59,643 bases of DNA from Rhodococcus maanshanensis NBRC 100610 (GCF_001894865.1 NZ_BCXA01000044.1:1-59643), one strand, 5' to 3'. Shown: positions 9,751 through 18,471, numbered from the stretch's first letter. Made by a program: numbers and translations. The notes: generated from the sequence alone by a model not told the origin.

Positions 9751-10629
9751 GTGCGCCGAGATCACGTTGGACCACTCGATTGCGTCATCCGCCTGCGCGA
9801 CGGCCGTCGGTTGGGTTTCGCGGACTACGGTGACCCGGCCGGATTCGTCGTCGTGAACGCTCACGGCGGGCTGGCGGGACGGCTCGACGTGTCGGCCGCG
9901 TCGGCCGTCGCCCGCGACGCGGGGATCCGGTTGATCTCGCCCGACCGTCCCGGCATCGGTCTCTCCGATCAGGTGCCGGGCCGGACGCCGCTGGACTGGG
10001 CGCGCGACGTGGGGGAGCTGGCCGATCGCCTCGAGGTCGACCGGATGTCGGCGATGGGGTGGTCGATGGGCGGGCAGTACGCCGCGGCCCTCGGATTCGC
10101 GCTGGCGCAGCGGCTGAACCGGGTGGCCATCATCGCGGGGGCGTTGCCACTGACCGAGGACGGCGTGTTCGACCGGTTACCAGCGATGGATCGCGTGTTC
10201 ACCCGGCTGTCCCAGCGCGCCGCGCCGGTCGCGCGGGTGGTGTTCCAGGCGATGGGAGTGACGGCAAGGACTGCGCCGAGGCTGTTCACCCGGGTCTCGG
10301 CGAGGGGCCTCGGCCGAGCGGACGCCGAGGTGATCCTCGGCGAGCCCGTGGCGAACTTCGCCGCCATGACCGGGGAGGCGTTGCGCGGCGGCAGGGGGAT
10401 GGTGGAGGACTACCGCGCCTGGGCGCGGCCATGGGGATTCGGCCCAGAGGACCTCACCGTGCCCGTCGACGTCTGGTACGGCGACGACGACGAACTGGTC
10501 CCGAGCGCGTGGCCGAGGGAGCTGGCCAGGCGGATACCCGGCGCGCGGCTGCACACGCGTCCTGGCGGCCACTTCATGGCGCATCTGTACTACCGGGAGA
10601 TCCTCGAATCGCTCACGGCGCCCGCGTGA
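9751..10629 (+). CDS. Alpha/beta-fold hydrolase
   Basis: A 292-residue hydrolase. The nucleophile elbow GWSMGG holds Ser105. The oxyanion-side HGG motif is at 38-40, the acid is probably in YGDDDELV (about 244-250), and His274 lies in RPGGHFMAH. A lid-like insertion covers roughly 135-225. The GTG at 9751 is chosen because GGAGGT is at 9741-9746. It follows the MocR gene by 37 bp in the same direction and may be co-transcribed. The substrate cannot be predicted. A strong bidirectional terminator follows. Confidence 0.85.
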   Translation: MRRDHVGPLDCVIRLRDGRRLGFADYGDPAGFVVVNAHGGLAGRLDVSAASAVARDAGIRLISPDRPGIGLSDQVPGRTPLDWARDVGELADRLEVDRMSAMGWSMGGQYAAALGFALAQRLNRVAIIAGALPLTEDGVFDRLPAMDRVFTRLSQRAAPVARVVFQAMGVTARTAPRLFTRVSARGLGRADAEVILGEPVANFAAMTGEALRGGRGMVEDYRAWARPWGFGPEDLTVPVDVWYGDDDELVPSAWPRELARRIPGARLHTRPGGHFMAHLYYREILESLTAPA

Positions 10630-10649
10630 TCCGGCTTCGATGAAGGAAA

Positions 10650-10689
10650 AGGGCGGGCGGGTCACCCGAAATGGGAACCCGCCCGCCCT
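10650..10689. terminator. Bidirectional terminator hairpin
   Basis: AGGGCGGGCGGGT (10650-10662) and ACCCGCCCGCCCT (10677-10689) are perfect complements with a 14-base loop. They lie between two convergent genes (stops at 10629 and 10713). AAAA precedes the stem, giving a short U-tract for the minus strand. Confidence 0.7.
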
Positions 10690-10712
10690 CGTGCGTGCGA
10701 AATCGCGACCCG

Positions 10713-11810
10713 CTACTTCCAGACGTCGTCCGCGTCGACGGCCGCGCGCGGCGGCGGAGTCGGCAGGCCCGTCTCCGTCCGCGAGAACCGCGGCGCCGGA
10801 CGGTGCTGGGTGACCTTGTCGAGCTCGACGAGCGAACCGCGGGCCGCGATGTGCGCGTTGTCGGGCGCCTCGGCGAAGGTCAGAACCGGGGTGGTGCAGG
10901 CGTCGGTGCCGTCGAAGATCGCGGTCCACTCGTCGCGGGTCTTGGACAGGAACGTCTCGGTGAAGACCTTCCGCAGCTCGGGCCAGCCGGTGAAGTCGTT
11001 CTGGCCGGGCAGCGCCGCCGGGTCCAGCTCGAGCAGCTTCAGCAGTTCGGCGTAGAACTGCGGCTCGATCGCGCCGACGGCCATGTACTTGCCGTCCGAC
11101 GTCTCGTAGGTGTCGTAGTAGGGGGCGCCGGTGTCGAGCATGTTCACGCCGCGCTCGTCCGACCACACGCCCTGTCCGCGGAAGCTCCAGATCATGTGCG
11201 AGAGGGCAAGCGTGCCGTCGACCATCGCCGCGTCGACGACCTGGCCCTTACCGGAGTTCTGCCGCTCGACGAGGGCGGCGAGGATGCCGAACACCAGGAA
11301 CATCGAGCCGCCGCCGAAGTCGCCGACCATGTTCAGGGGCGGCACCGGGCGCTCGCCCTCGCGGCCGATGGCGTGCAGCACGCCGGTCAGGGAGATGTAG
11401 TTGATGTCGTGACCCGCGGACTGCGCGAGCGGACCCTCCTGGCCCCACCCGGTCATCCGGCCGTAGACCAGGCGCGGGTTGCGCTCCAGCGCAACGTCGG
11501 GGCCGAGCCCCATCCGCTCGGTGACGCCGGGCCGGAAGCCCTCGATCAGCACATCGGCGCGCTCGAGCAGGCCGAGGACCTTCTCGATGTCGGCCGGGTC
11601 CTTGAGGTTGGCCTCGACGATCCGGCGGCCGCGCTGGGTCTGGTCGTGACGCTTTTCGGGGCCGGGGATCATCCCGGCGCGCTGCACCCGGATGACATCG
11701 GCGCCGAGGTCGGCGAGCAGCAACGCGGCGTGCGGTCCCGGCCCGATGCCTGCCAGTTCGACCACGCGGACGCCCGCGAGCGGGCCTTTCCTTACGTCTT
11801 CTGCGGACAC
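10713..11810 (-). CDS. mcr: Alpha-methylacyl-CoA racemase (CoA-transferase family III)
   Basis: A 365-residue enzyme of the CaiB/BaiF family. The N-terminus [21 protein letters not shown] is close to what I recall for M. tuberculosis Mcr. The catalytic pair is visible as His134 (SAGHDINYI) and Asp164 (VGDFGGG). Mcr interconverts (2R)- and (2S)-methylacyl-CoA so that branched chains, including sterol side chains, can enter beta-oxidation. It is flanked by a terminator below and an inverted repeat 36 bp above its start. No sterol genes are adjacent, so the physiological substrate is open. Confidence 0.9.
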   Translation of the reverse strand: MSAEDVRKGPLAGVRVVELAGIGPGPHAALLLADLGADVIRVQRAGMIPGPEKRHDQTQRGRRIVEANLKDPADIEKVLGLLERADVLIEGFRPGVTERMGLGPDVALERNPRLVYGRMTGWGQEGPLAQSAGHDINYISLTGVLHAIGREGERPVPPLNMVGDFGGGSMFLVFGILAALVERQNSGKGQVVDAAMVDGTLALSHMIWSFRGQGVWSDERGVNMLDTGAPYYDTYETSDGKYMAVGAIEPQFYAELLKLLELDPAALPGQNDFTGWPELRKVFTETFLSKTRDEWTAIFDGTDACTTPVLTFAEAPDNAHIAARGSLVELDKVTQHRPAPRFSRTETGLPTPPPRAAVDADDVWK

Positions 11811-11845
11811 GGATTCTCCTCGTTCTGGGCACGGTATGGCGTGAA

Positions 11846-11859
11846 TTAACAGACGTTAA
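11846..11859. promoter_or_regulatory. Inverted repeat TTAAC-N4-GTTAA upstream of the racemase gene
   Basis: TTAACAGACGTTAA is a perfect 5-4-5 inverted repeat 36 bp before the minus-strand racemase start. It recalls the sterol regulator KstR box but the spacing between AAC and GTT is four, not two. The regulator is unknown. Confidence 0.4.
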
Positions 11860-11963
11860 CCCGTGGCCGCGGGGGTGTGTGCCGCGGGTCACGGATCGCC
11901 GCGAGGGGGACCGGCAGGAGCGGGGGTCTTGCCTGTTCGCGACCGGCCGAGCAGAGTGAGTCC

Positions 11964-12344
11964 ATGGCCTTCCCCGGTCGACTCGTGGCGTTCGCGCCCA
12001 GCACGGACCTCGACGTCTCGGCGATGTTCTACGTGGACACGCTGGGGCTCACCCTCACCGAACGGACCCCGTTTGCTCTGGTGGTCGACGGTGGGAACGG
12101 GGTCGAACTCCGGATCACCCTGGTCCAGTCGAAGGCGGACACCGGGTACACGGTGCTCGGCTGGCAGATGGACGACCTGGACGCGGCGGTCGAGGAATTG
12201 CGGTCCAAGGGCGTGGAGTTCAGCCAATACCCGGGCCTGGACCAGGACGAGCACGACGCCTGGACGGGTCCCGACGGCACCCGGATCGCGTGGTTCCGGG
12301 ACCCGCACGCGAATGTGCTGTCGCTGCACCAGGTCCCGGCGTAG
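11964..12344 (+). CDS. VOC (glyoxalase/bleomycin-resistance) superfamily protein
   Basis: A 126-residue single-module VOC protein. It begins with LVAFAPSTDLDVSAMFYVDTLGLTL, the typical first beta-alpha-beta unit, and ends with WFRDPHANVLSLHQ, where the conserved acidic metal position of the family is Asn-Val rather than Glu. Family members bind metal and act on small electrophiles or sequester antibiotics; none can be assigned here. The convergent membrane gene ends three bases away. Confidence 0.78.
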   Translation: MAFPGRLVAFAPSTDLDVSAMFYVDTLGLTLTERTPFALVVDGGNGVELRITLVQSKADTGYTVLGWQMDDLDAAVEELRSKGVEFSQYPGLDQDEHDAWTGPDGTRIAWFRDPHANVLSLHQVPA

Positions 12345-12347
12345 CGG

Positions 12348-12776
12348 TCAGCCGAGCAGCTGTCCGCGGACGAACCCGGCCAGCAGCACCGCGAAACCGC
12401 CCATCTCGCCGACGATCAGCGCGATCATTGCCAGGCGCAGCCCCAGATCCGGGTGCTCGAACTGGTTGGTGGTGTCACGCTTGGCGCCGTGCACGATGTA
12501 GCTCGCGATCGCGGCGACGAAGAAGAACACCGTCACCGCCGCTGCCGTCAGGTTCACCCACGTCGGCCAGGCGCTGAGCTCGACGAACACCGCGATGAGC
12601 AGGGTGGCGAAGGAGTACAGCAGCGCCGCCCGGTGCGCGATGTCGACGTAAGGGTGCGCGAGGTGTTTGTCCGACAGGGCCATCTGCCGGTACTTCCACA
12701 CGCCGAGGCCGAGCGCGAGCAGGAAGATCAGCCCGGCGGCGAGCAGGGTCAGCGTGGTGTCGATCCCCAGATCCAT
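12348..12776 (-). CDS. Four-helix membrane protein, unknown function
   Basis: A 142-residue integral membrane protein with four predicted helices at about 8-26, 50-66, 74-92 and 114-137. The loop between helices 1 and 2 (KYRQMALSDKHLAHPYVDIAHR) carries three histidines, and the loop between 3 and 4 is charged. I do not recognise the family. The start at 12776 is an ATG; a divergent membrane gene begins 60 bp away, so the two may share a promoter region. Confidence 0.62.
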   Translation of the reverse strand: MDLGIDTTLTLLAAGLIFLLALGLGVWKYRQMALSDKHLAHPYVDIAHRAALLYSFATLLIAVFVELSAWPTWVNLTAAAVTVFFFVAAIASYIVHGAKRDTTNQFEHPDLGLRLAMIALIVGEMGGFAVLLAGFVRGQLLG

Positions 12777-12835
12777 CCGGCCATTGTGGCGTGCGAGGAG
12801 GCGGTACCGGGCAGCGGTCTGGCACAGTATCGCCG

Positions 12836-13318
12836 GTGAGCGTCGGTGTCGAGGTCCTGATCGGGTTGGCGATCGTGGTGGGACTGGTCGGGGTCGTGTT
12901 GCCGATCCTGCCCGGTGCGCTGCTGATCCTGGGGGCCATCGCGGTCTGGGCGATTCTCGAGGGCACCGGGACCGGGTGGGCGGTGTTCGCCGCGGCGGCC
13001 TTGCTGCTGATCGTGTCGGGCGTGGTCAAGTACACCTGGCCGGGCCGCCGGATGCGCGACGCGGGCGTACCCAAGCGTTCGCTGGTCGCCGGCGCGCTGC
13101 TGGGCATCGTCGGGTTCTTCGTGATCCCGGTCGTCGGCCTGCTGATCGGATTCCTGCTCGGCACCTACCTGGCGGAGGTGCACCGCCACCGCACGCACTC
13201 GGATGCCTGGAGATCCACCGTGCACGCGACCAAGGCGGTCGGGCTGTCGATCCTGGTTGAGCTGCTCGGCGCGCTCCTGGCGGCCGGGATCTGGCTGGCC
13301 GCGGCGATCTTCGTGTAG
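12836..13318 (+). CDS. DUF456-like integral membrane protein
   Basis: About 160 residues, almost entirely hydrophobic, with Gly-rich helices such as GLAIVVGLVGVVLPILPG and LLGIVGFFVIPVVGLLIGFLLG. Alternating glycine-zipper helices and the VLPILPG segment are typical of DUF456 proteins, whose function is unknown. The GTG at 12836 is preferred because a CAGTAT -10-like element sits just upstream, consistent with leaderless translation. A GTG at 12791 would add 15 residues of unlikely sequence. Confidence 0.65.
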   Translation: MSVGVEVLIGLAIVVGLVGVVLPILPGALLILGAIAVWAILEGTGTGWAVFAAAALLLIVSGVVKYTWPGRRMRDAGVPKRSLVAGALLGIVGFFVIPVVGLLIGFLLGTYLAEVHRHRTHSDAWRSTVHATKAVGLSILVELLGALLAAGIWLAAAIFV

Positions 13319-13336
13319 CGAGAACCTCTCGCCCGG

Positions 13337-14074
13337 TCAGGTGAGGCGGTACCAGGCACGGGCGTTGCCGCCGAGGACCGCCTCGAGGTCGTCGCCCACC
13401 GCGGCCGCGACGATGTCGAGATCCGCGGCCTCGAAGGCCCGTCTTGCCCTGGTCCCGGGCAGGTCGGTGCCGAACATCAACGACTCCGGGTTCACGGCGT
13501 GGATGCGCCGCAACGCGTCGCCGACGTCGTCGATGGTGGCCCGGCCGAAGCCGGTCGCCTTCACCTTGACGCCGCGGTCGACCAGGTTCAGCAGGTAGGG
13601 CAGGCCCCTCGTGGACATCCCGAGGTGGTCGATGCTCACCGCGGGCAGCTTCTTGAACACCGGCTCCAGGGACAGCAGCAGCGCCGCGTCCACGTAGAAC
13701 TCCGCGTGCCAGCCCACCAGGTCCCAGGCCCGCTGCGCCTGCGTGGCCAGCAGTTTCAGGTCGGTGGCGCTGCGGCGCAGATTGAAGCGCAGTGCCCGGA
13801 CGCCCGCCTTGTCCAGCTCGAGGATGTCGTCGTCGGTGGCGTCCTCGGCGAGCTGGGTCACGCCGACCCAGCCGGGGCCGAGCTCCTGCAGCGCGGCGAC
13901 CAGATAGGCCTGGTCGGTGCCCTGATACGACGCGGTCACCACCGCGCCGCCGTCCACGCCGAATCCGTCGACCCGCTTGCGATAGTCAGCGATGGTGAAC
14001 GGTTCCGGCAGGTAGCCGTCGTTCTCCACCAGTGGGAACCGGGGATCGATGATGTGTACGTGGGCGTCAAACAC
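13337..14074 (-). CDS. Amidohydrolase-2 family metal-dependent hydrolase
   Basis: A 245-residue TIM-barrel hydrolase. The N-terminus FDAHVHIIDPRFP gives the HxH metal ligands; SIDHLGM and MFGTDLPG supply the later His and the catalytic Asp. Family members hydrolyse or decarboxylate lactones and aromatic acids (PDC/ACMSD-like); the substrate is unknown. The GTG at 14074 is chosen because the only upstream in-frame ATG (14140) lies inside the stem of the fprA terminator. Convergent with the DUF456 gene, 18 bp apart. Confidence 0.8.
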   Translation of the reverse strand: MFDAHVHIIDPRFPLVENDGYLPEPFTIADYRKRVDGFGVDGGAVVTASYQGTDQAYLVAALQELGPGWVGVTQLAEDATDDDILELDKAGVRALRFNLRRSATDLKLLATQAQRAWDLVGWHAEFYVDAALLLSLEPVFKKLPAVSIDHLGMSTRGLPYLLNLVDRGVKVKATGFGRATIDDVGDALRRIHAVNPESLMFGTDLPGTRARRAFEAADLDIVAAAVGDDLEAVLGGNARAWYRLT

Positions 14075-14096
14075 GGTAAGAGCATGCCTTGTCGGT

Positions 14097-14140
14097 GAAA
14101 AAAGTGTGGCGTCCGGCCCGCTCAGCGGGCCGAACGCCAC
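14097..14140 (-). terminator. Intrinsic terminator of fprA
   Basis: On the minus strand, GTGGCGTTCGGCCCGCT and its near-complement form a stem of about 16 pairs (14106-14140) followed by six T residues (14098-14103 region). It starts 16 bp after the fprA stop and is one of the few U-tract terminators in the window. Confidence 0.8.
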
Positions 14141-14155
14141 CTCTGTGTGAAGAAA

Positions 14156-15520
14156 CTACTGCTGCGAGGCGCGCAGCATGTCCTCGCGTTCGACGACCTT
14201 GATGCGCTCGCGGCCCTCGGGCTCGCCGAGTGAACGCTCGTGGGCATCGAGGCGGTACCAGCCGTCCCAGGTGGTGAACGGGACCTGCTTGCCCTCGAGG
14301 AACGCCACGACCGCGTCCTCCTCGGGCTGCTGTGCGCCCTCGAAGTCGGGGGCGTCCTCGAGCAGGCAGGCGATGGTCTCGTTGGCGTCGCCCTTGGTGT
14401 GGCCGATCAGGCCGACCGGGCCGCGCTTGATCCAGCCGGTGACGTAGGTGCCCGCGATGTGGTTGCCGTCCTCGCCGATGACCCGGCCTGCCTCGTTGGG
14501 CACGGTCCCGGCCTGGTCGTCGAACGGCAGCTTCGCGATGTTCTGCGACAGGTAGCCGACGGCGCGGTAGACGGCCTGGACGTCCCAGTCGTTGAACTTG
14601 CCGGTGCCGCGGACGTTGCCGGTGCCGTCCAGCTCGGTGCGCTCGGTGCGCAGGCCGACGACCTTGCCGTCCTCGCCGAGCACCTCGGTCGGCGACTCGA
14701 AGAAGTGCAGGAACAGCTTGTGCGGGCGGTCGCCCTGGTCGCGGATGGCCCAGTCCTGCAGGGTGTTGGCGACCATGTCGACCTGCTTCGAGCCGCGGCG
14801 CGCGGCCTCGGAGCCCTCGTCGTAGTCGATGTCCTCGGGGTCGACGATGACCTCGATGGTGGGCGAGTGGTCGAGCTCGCGCAGCTCCAGCGGCGTGAAC
14901 TTGGCCTGCGCAGGGCCGCGGCGGCCGAAGACGTGGACCTCGACGGCCTTGTTGTTCTTCAGGCCCTCGTAGACGTTCGCGGGGATCTCGGTCGGCAGCA
15001 GCTCGTCGCCGGTCTTGGCGAGCACGCGCGCGATGTCGAGGGCGACGTTGCCGACGCCGAGCACGGCGACCTTCTCGGCCTCCAGCGGCCAGGCGCGCGG
15101 GACATCGGGGTGGCCGTCGTACCAGGAGACGAAGTCGGCGGCGCCGTAGCTGCCGTCGAGGTCGATGCCAGGGATGTTCAGGGCGCGGTCGGCGTTGGCG
15201 CCGGTGGAGAAGATGACCGCGTCGTAGAAGGTGCGCAGGTCGTCGAGGGTGATGTCGGTGCCGTAGTCGATGTTGCCGAGCAGACGGACCTGCGGCTTGT
15301 CGAGCACCTTGTGCAGGGCGGTGATGATGCCCTTGATGCGGGGGTGGTCGGGGGCGACGCCGTAGCGGATCAGGCCGAACGGGGCGGGCATCCGCTCGAA
15401 CAGGTCGATCGACACGCCGCGTCCGGAGGCAGTATCGGACTTCATGAGGGCGTCGGCGGCGTAGATACCGGCAGGGCCGGCACCAACGATGGCCACGCGC
15501 AAAGGACGGGTCTGAGTCAT
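14156..15520 (-). CDS. fprA: NADPH-ferredoxin reductase FprA
   Basis: A 454-residue FAD flavoprotein of the adrenodoxin-reductase type, passing electrons from NADPH to ferredoxins for P450s and other acceptors. The FAD site is VAIVGAGPAGIYAADAL at residues 9-25, followed by LFERMPAPFGLIRYGVAPDH. The NADP site is VAVLGVGNVALDIARVL. The later FGRRGPAQAKFTPLELREL and YVTGWIKRGPVGLIGHTKGDA blocks match mycobacterial FprA. Start ATG at 15520 gives the canonical length. A near-IdeR palindrome lies 120 bp upstream. Confidence 0.96.
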   Translation of the reverse strand: MTQTRPLRVAIVGAGPAGIYAADALMKSDTASGRGVSIDLFERMPAPFGLIRYGVAPDHPRIKGIITALHKVLDKPQVRLLGNIDYGTDITLDDLRTFYDAVIFSTGANADRALNIPGIDLDGSYGAADFVSWYDGHPDVPRAWPLEAEKVAVLGVGNVALDIARVLAKTGDELLPTEIPANVYEGLKNNKAVEVHVFGRRGPAQAKFTPLELRELDHSPTIEVIVDPEDIDYDEGSEAARRGSKQVDMVANTLQDWAIRDQGDRPHKLFLHFFESPTEVLGEDGKVVGLRTERTELDGTGNVRGTGKFNDWDVQAVYRAVGYLSQNIAKLPFDDQAGTVPNEAGRVIGEDGNHIAGTYVTGWIKRGPVGLIGHTKGDANETIACLLEDAPDFEGAQQPEEDAVVAFLEGKQVPFTTWDGWYRLDAHERSLGEPEGRERIKVVEREDMLRASQQ

Positions 15521-15912
15521 CGGGAGCGAACTACCTTTTCGATGTGCGGACAGTCGGTCATTTTCGAGCGACCTGCAAGCAGTCGCTAGCGGTTTCGAGC
15601 AGTGGTCAGGCCGTTCTCGGGCCCACCGGTCGGCTTCCAGCTTAGGCTAAGCACACTCCGACCGGTCGTCCGAGGCAAGAGCCCCGAACCGCAACTGTCA
15701 ATCCTGCGCCCTCCGGCGCCCCGCCGCTAGGCAGCCCCCGGTTGGGGGGTCACAACTGTTGCTTGTGTCCCTCACTACGGGAGCGGCAGGCGTGTGCGCA
15801 ACCCTCCCGATCAGGCTGAGCGGAATCCTTGTCAGAACCCGGTTGGCTGGTGCGCGCGGGCAAGGTGCCGCCGCAGCGTGAACGGATTCGCGGGCTGTGA
15901 AAAACTGATGCC
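15521..15912. other. Divergent intergenic region between fprA and the rhodanese gene
   Basis: 392 bp without a gene. It holds a 13-bp palindrome at 15640-15652, a short CCCCC/GGGGG hairpin at 15735-15748, and a six-pair stem CGGGAG/CTCCCG (15778-15783 with 15804-15809) enclosing GCGCAACC. The last two could be part of a structured leader for the rhodanese-metZ operon. I could not fit them to a known SAM riboswitch. Confidence 0.4.
15640..15652. promoter_or_regulatory. Candidate iron box (IdeR/DtxR-like) upstream of fprA
   Basis: GCTTAGGCTAAGC is a 6-1-6 palindrome. Its core TTAGGCTAA matches the centre of the 19-bp IdeR consensus exactly. By my count 13 of 19 positions agree, since the outer flanks are poor. 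Position about 120 bp before fprA would allow control of either divergent gene. Confidence 0.4.
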
Positions 15913-16323
15913 ATGAGCTACGCAGGCGACATCACCCCGCAGCAGGCATGGGACCTGCTGCGCGAGCATCCGGAGGCGGTCCTCGTGGATGTCCGCACCG
16001 ACGCCGAGTGGAAGTTCGTTGGTGTTCCCGACACCTCTGAGCTCGGCAAACATCCGGTGTTCATCGAGTGGGTGAGCGTGCGAGGGGCCAGGAACGACAA
16101 CTTCGTCGACCATCTCAAGGAGGCCGGTATCACCGGCGAGCGTCCCGTGGTGTTCCTGTGCCGGTCCGGTCAGCGCTCCATCGGCGCTGCCGAGGCCGCG
16201 ACCGCGGCCGGGATCGCGCCGTCGTACAACGTCCTCGACGGCTTCGAGGGCGGCCTTGACGCCGACGGCCACCGCGGTGCGGCCGGCTGGCGCGCGCTCG
16301 GACTCCCGTGGCGGCAGTCGTGA
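15913..16323 (+). CDS. Single-domain rhodanese-like sulfurtransferase
   Basis: A 136-residue rhodanese. VLVDVRTDAEW is the CH2A-type motif, and Cys83 in VVFLCRSGQRS is the persulfide-forming residue. Such proteins carry sulfane sulfur. The next gene, metZ, starts inside its stop codon (GTGA overlap), the same pairing as Rv0390-Rv0391 in M. tuberculosis. This suggests it supplies sulfur to, or protects, homocysteine synthesis. The ATG at 15913 gives the usual short lead into the first helix. Confidence 0.92.
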   Translation: MSYAGDITPQQAWDLLREHPEAVLVDVRTDAEWKFVGVPDTSELGKHPVFIEWVSVRGARNDNFVDHLKEAGITGERPVVFLCRSGQRSIGAAEAATAAGIAPSYNVLDGFEGGLDADGHRGAAGWRALGLPWRQS

Positions 16324-17543
16324 GTGGCATCCCGCAGGGCGGGGCCTTCCAGCGCGAGCTCCCACCGGACGTCGGTCTCGGCACGCTCGGCGTGCGCGGC
16401 GGGGTCATGCGCACCGGGTTCGAGGAGACCTCCGAGGCGTTGTTCCTCAACTCCGGCTTCGTCTACGAGTCCGCCGGCGCGGCCGAGCAGGCGTTCACCG
16501 GCGAGGTCGACCACTTCGTCTACTCCCGCTACGGCAACCCGACCGTGAAGATGTTCGAGGAGCGGCTGCGGTTGATCGAGGGCGCCGAGGCCTGCTTCGG
16601 GACCTCCAGCGGCATGTCGGCTGTGTTCACCGCGCTCGGTGCGCTGCTGAAGGCGGGGGACCGACTGGTCGCGGCGCGCAGCCTCTTCGGTTCCTGCTTC
16701 GTGGTGTGCAACGAGATCCTGCCGCGCTGGGGCGTGGAGACCGTCTTCGTCGACGGCGAGGACCTCGAGCAGTGGGAGCAGGCGCTGTCGGTGCCGACCA
16801 CCGCGGTGTTCTTCGAGACCCCGTCGAACCCGATGCAGTCGCTGGTGGACGTCCCCCGGGTCTCCGAGCTGGCGCACGCGGCGGGAGCAAAGGTGGTGCT
16901 GGACAACGTCTTCGCCACCCCGCTGTTGCAGCGCAGCCTCGACCTGGGTGCGGACATCGTGGTGTATTCCGGCACCAAGCACATCGACGGCCAGGGCCGG
17001 GTGCTCGGCGGCGCGATCCTCGGGCCCAAGGACTACATCGAGGGTCCGGTGCAGAACCTGATGCGGCACACCGGTCCCGCGCTGAGCCCGTTCAACGCCT
17101 GGACGCTGCTCAAGGGACTCGAGACCATGCCGGTACGGGTGCGGCACTCGGTCGACTCGGCGCTCCAGATCGCCCGGTTCCTCGAGGGGCACAAGTCGGT
17201 GCGCTGGGTGAAGTACCCGTACCTCGAATCGCATCCGCAGCACGATCTGGCCAAGCGGCAGATGAGCGGCGGCGGCACCGTCGTCACCTTCGAGCTCGAC
17301 GCGCCGGACTCCGAGGCCAAGAAGCGGGCCTTCGAGGTGCTCGACGCGCTGCGGGTGATCGACATCTCGAACAACCTCGGTGACGCCAAGTCGCTGATCA
17401 CCCACCCGGCCACCACCACGCATCGCGCGATGGGCCCGGAAGGCCGTGCGGCCGTTGGGCTCACCGACGGCGTGGTCCGGCTGTCCGTCGGGCTCGAGGA
17501 CACGGCCGACCTCTTGTCGGACCTGGACAACGCGCTGCGCTAG
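16320..17543 (+). CDS. metZ: O-succinylhomoserine sulfhydrylase
   Basis: A 407-residue PLP enzyme of the Cys/Met metabolism family making homocysteine from O-succinylhomoserine and sulfide. YSRYGNPTV, FGTSSGMSAVF, ETPSNP and the PLP lysine motif YSGTKHIDGQG (Lys220) are all present. SLITHPATTTHRAM near residue 365 is the conserved C-terminal block. The GTG at 16320 overlaps the rhodanese stop by four bases; an upstream in-frame GTG at 16308 is less likely. Length matches mycobacterial MetZ. A 24-bp hairpin follows. Confidence 0.94.
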   Translation: MSGIPQGGAFQRELPPDVGLGTLGVRGGVMRTGFEETSEALFLNSGFVYESAGAAEQAFTGEVDHFVYSRYGNPTVKMFEERLRLIEGAEACFGTSSGMSAVFTALGALLKAGDRLVAARSLFGSCFVVCNEILPRWGVETVFVDGEDLEQWEQALSVPTTAVFFETPSNPMQSLVDVPRVSELAHAAGAKVVLDNVFATPLLQRSLDLGADIVVYSGTKHIDGQGRVLGGAILGPKDYIEGPVQNLMRHTGPALSPFNAWTLLKGLETMPVRVRHSVDSALQIARFLEGHKSVRWVKYPYLESHPQHDLAKRQMSGGGTVVTFELDAPDSEAKKRAFEVLDALRVIDISNNLGDAKSLITHPATTTHRAMGPEGRAAVGLTDGVVRLSVGLEDTADLLSDLDNALR

Positions 17544-17553
17544 GCGGCTCCGC

Positions 17554-17603
17554 CGCCCGTGCGTGGTTGACGAGTCCCTGGACTCGTCAACCACGCACGG
17601 GCG
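17554..17603. terminator. 24-bp perfect hairpin between convergent genes
   Basis: Arms 17554-17577 and 17580-17603 are perfectly complementary with only CT between them. The inner part reads GTTGACGAGTCC / GGACTCGTCAAC. It starts 10 bp after metZ and ends 8 bp before the HAD gene stop. It probably ends transcription from both sides; there is no T-tract. The length and 2-base loop are unusual and suggest a dispersed palindrome family. Confidence 0.75.
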
Positions 17604-17611
17604 CGCAGCGC

Positions 17612-18412
17612 CTATTCGAACGGGTTCGCGGTGCGGCCGACCAGGTCGGCCACCGACTCGATGACGCGCGTCGGCCGGTACGGGAACATCTCGACCGACT
17701 CGCGGGTGGAGATGCCGGTGAGCACGAGGATGGTCTGCAGCCCGGCCTCGAGGCCGGAGACGACGTCGGTGTCCATCCGGTCGCCGATCATCAGGGTGTG
17801 TTCGGAGTGCGCGCCGATTGCCCGCAGCGCCGAACGCATCATCAACGGGTTCGGCTTGCCGACGTAGTACGGCTCGCGCCCGGTGGCCCTGGTGATCAGC
17901 GCCGCCACCGACCCCGTCGCGGGCAGCGAGCCCTCGCGCGAGGGCCCTGTCGCGTCCGGGTTGGTGGCGAGGAACCGGGCGCCGCGTTCGATCAACCGGA
18001 TCGCGGTGGTGATCGCCTCGAACGAGTAGGTCCGGGTCTCGCCCAGCACCACGTAGTCCGGATCGCGATCGGTGAGCACGTACCCGATGTCATGCAGGGC
18101 GGTCGTGAGCCCGGACTCGCCGACGACATAGGCACTGCCGTTCGGGCGCTGGGTGCGCAGGAAGGTGGCGGTCGCCAGCGCCGAGGTCCAGATCGCCTCC
18201 TCCGGGATGTCGAGGCCGGTCTGCGCGAGGCGGGCGCGGAGGTCGCGGGGAGTGCGGATCGAGTTGTTGGTCAGCACGACGAACGGGGTGCCCGCCGCCT
18301 GCAGTTCGGTCAGGAACTCGTCGGCCCCCGGGATCAGGTGGTCCTCGTGGACGAGGACCCCGTCCATGTCCATGAGGTAGGTCCAGCCGGTGTTCCGCTC
18401 GTCGGTGGTCAC
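17612..18412 (-). CDS. HAD-IIA family phosphatase (NagD-like)
   Basis: A 266-residue sugar-phosphate or nucleotide phosphatase. Motif I is [13 protein letters not shown] (nucleophile in DMDGV), motif II is [10 protein letters not shown], and motif III/IV is [10 protein letters not shown] with [27 protein letters not shown]. The cap between about residues 85 and 185 is of the C2 type. E. coli NagD acts on UMP and similar substrates; the substrate here is unknown. It is convergent with metZ and followed upstream by an NlpC/P60 gene 60 bp away in the same direction. Confidence 0.87.
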   Translation of the reverse strand: MTTDERNTGWTYLMDMDGVLVHEDHLIPGADEFLTELQAAGTPFVVLTNNSIRTPRDLRARLAQTGLDIPEEAIWTSALATATFLRTQRPNGSAYVVGESGLTTALHDIGYVLTDRDPDYVVLGETRTYSFEAITTAIRLIERGARFLATNPDATGPSREGSLPATGSVAALITRATGREPYYVGKPNPLMMRSALRAIGAHSEHTLMIGDRMDTDVVSGLEAGLQTILVLTGISTRESVEMFPYRPTRVIESVADLVGRTANPFE

Positions 18413-18471
18413 GGGTCAATTGTGACCCGTGACCACCCCTTGCTCGCCGGTGCCCTCGTCTCGGAGGGTCG

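Noticed and set aside
14074-14140. Longer start (ATG at 14140) for the amidohydrolase
   Set aside because: That codon lies in the stem of the fprA terminator; the GTG at 14074 gives the normal N-terminus.
15690-15860. SAM-IV riboswitch upstream of metZ
   Set aside because: Only a GCAACCCTCC-like segment matches; the required helices and GAG-CCAGC part are missing, so I list it only as a possible leader.
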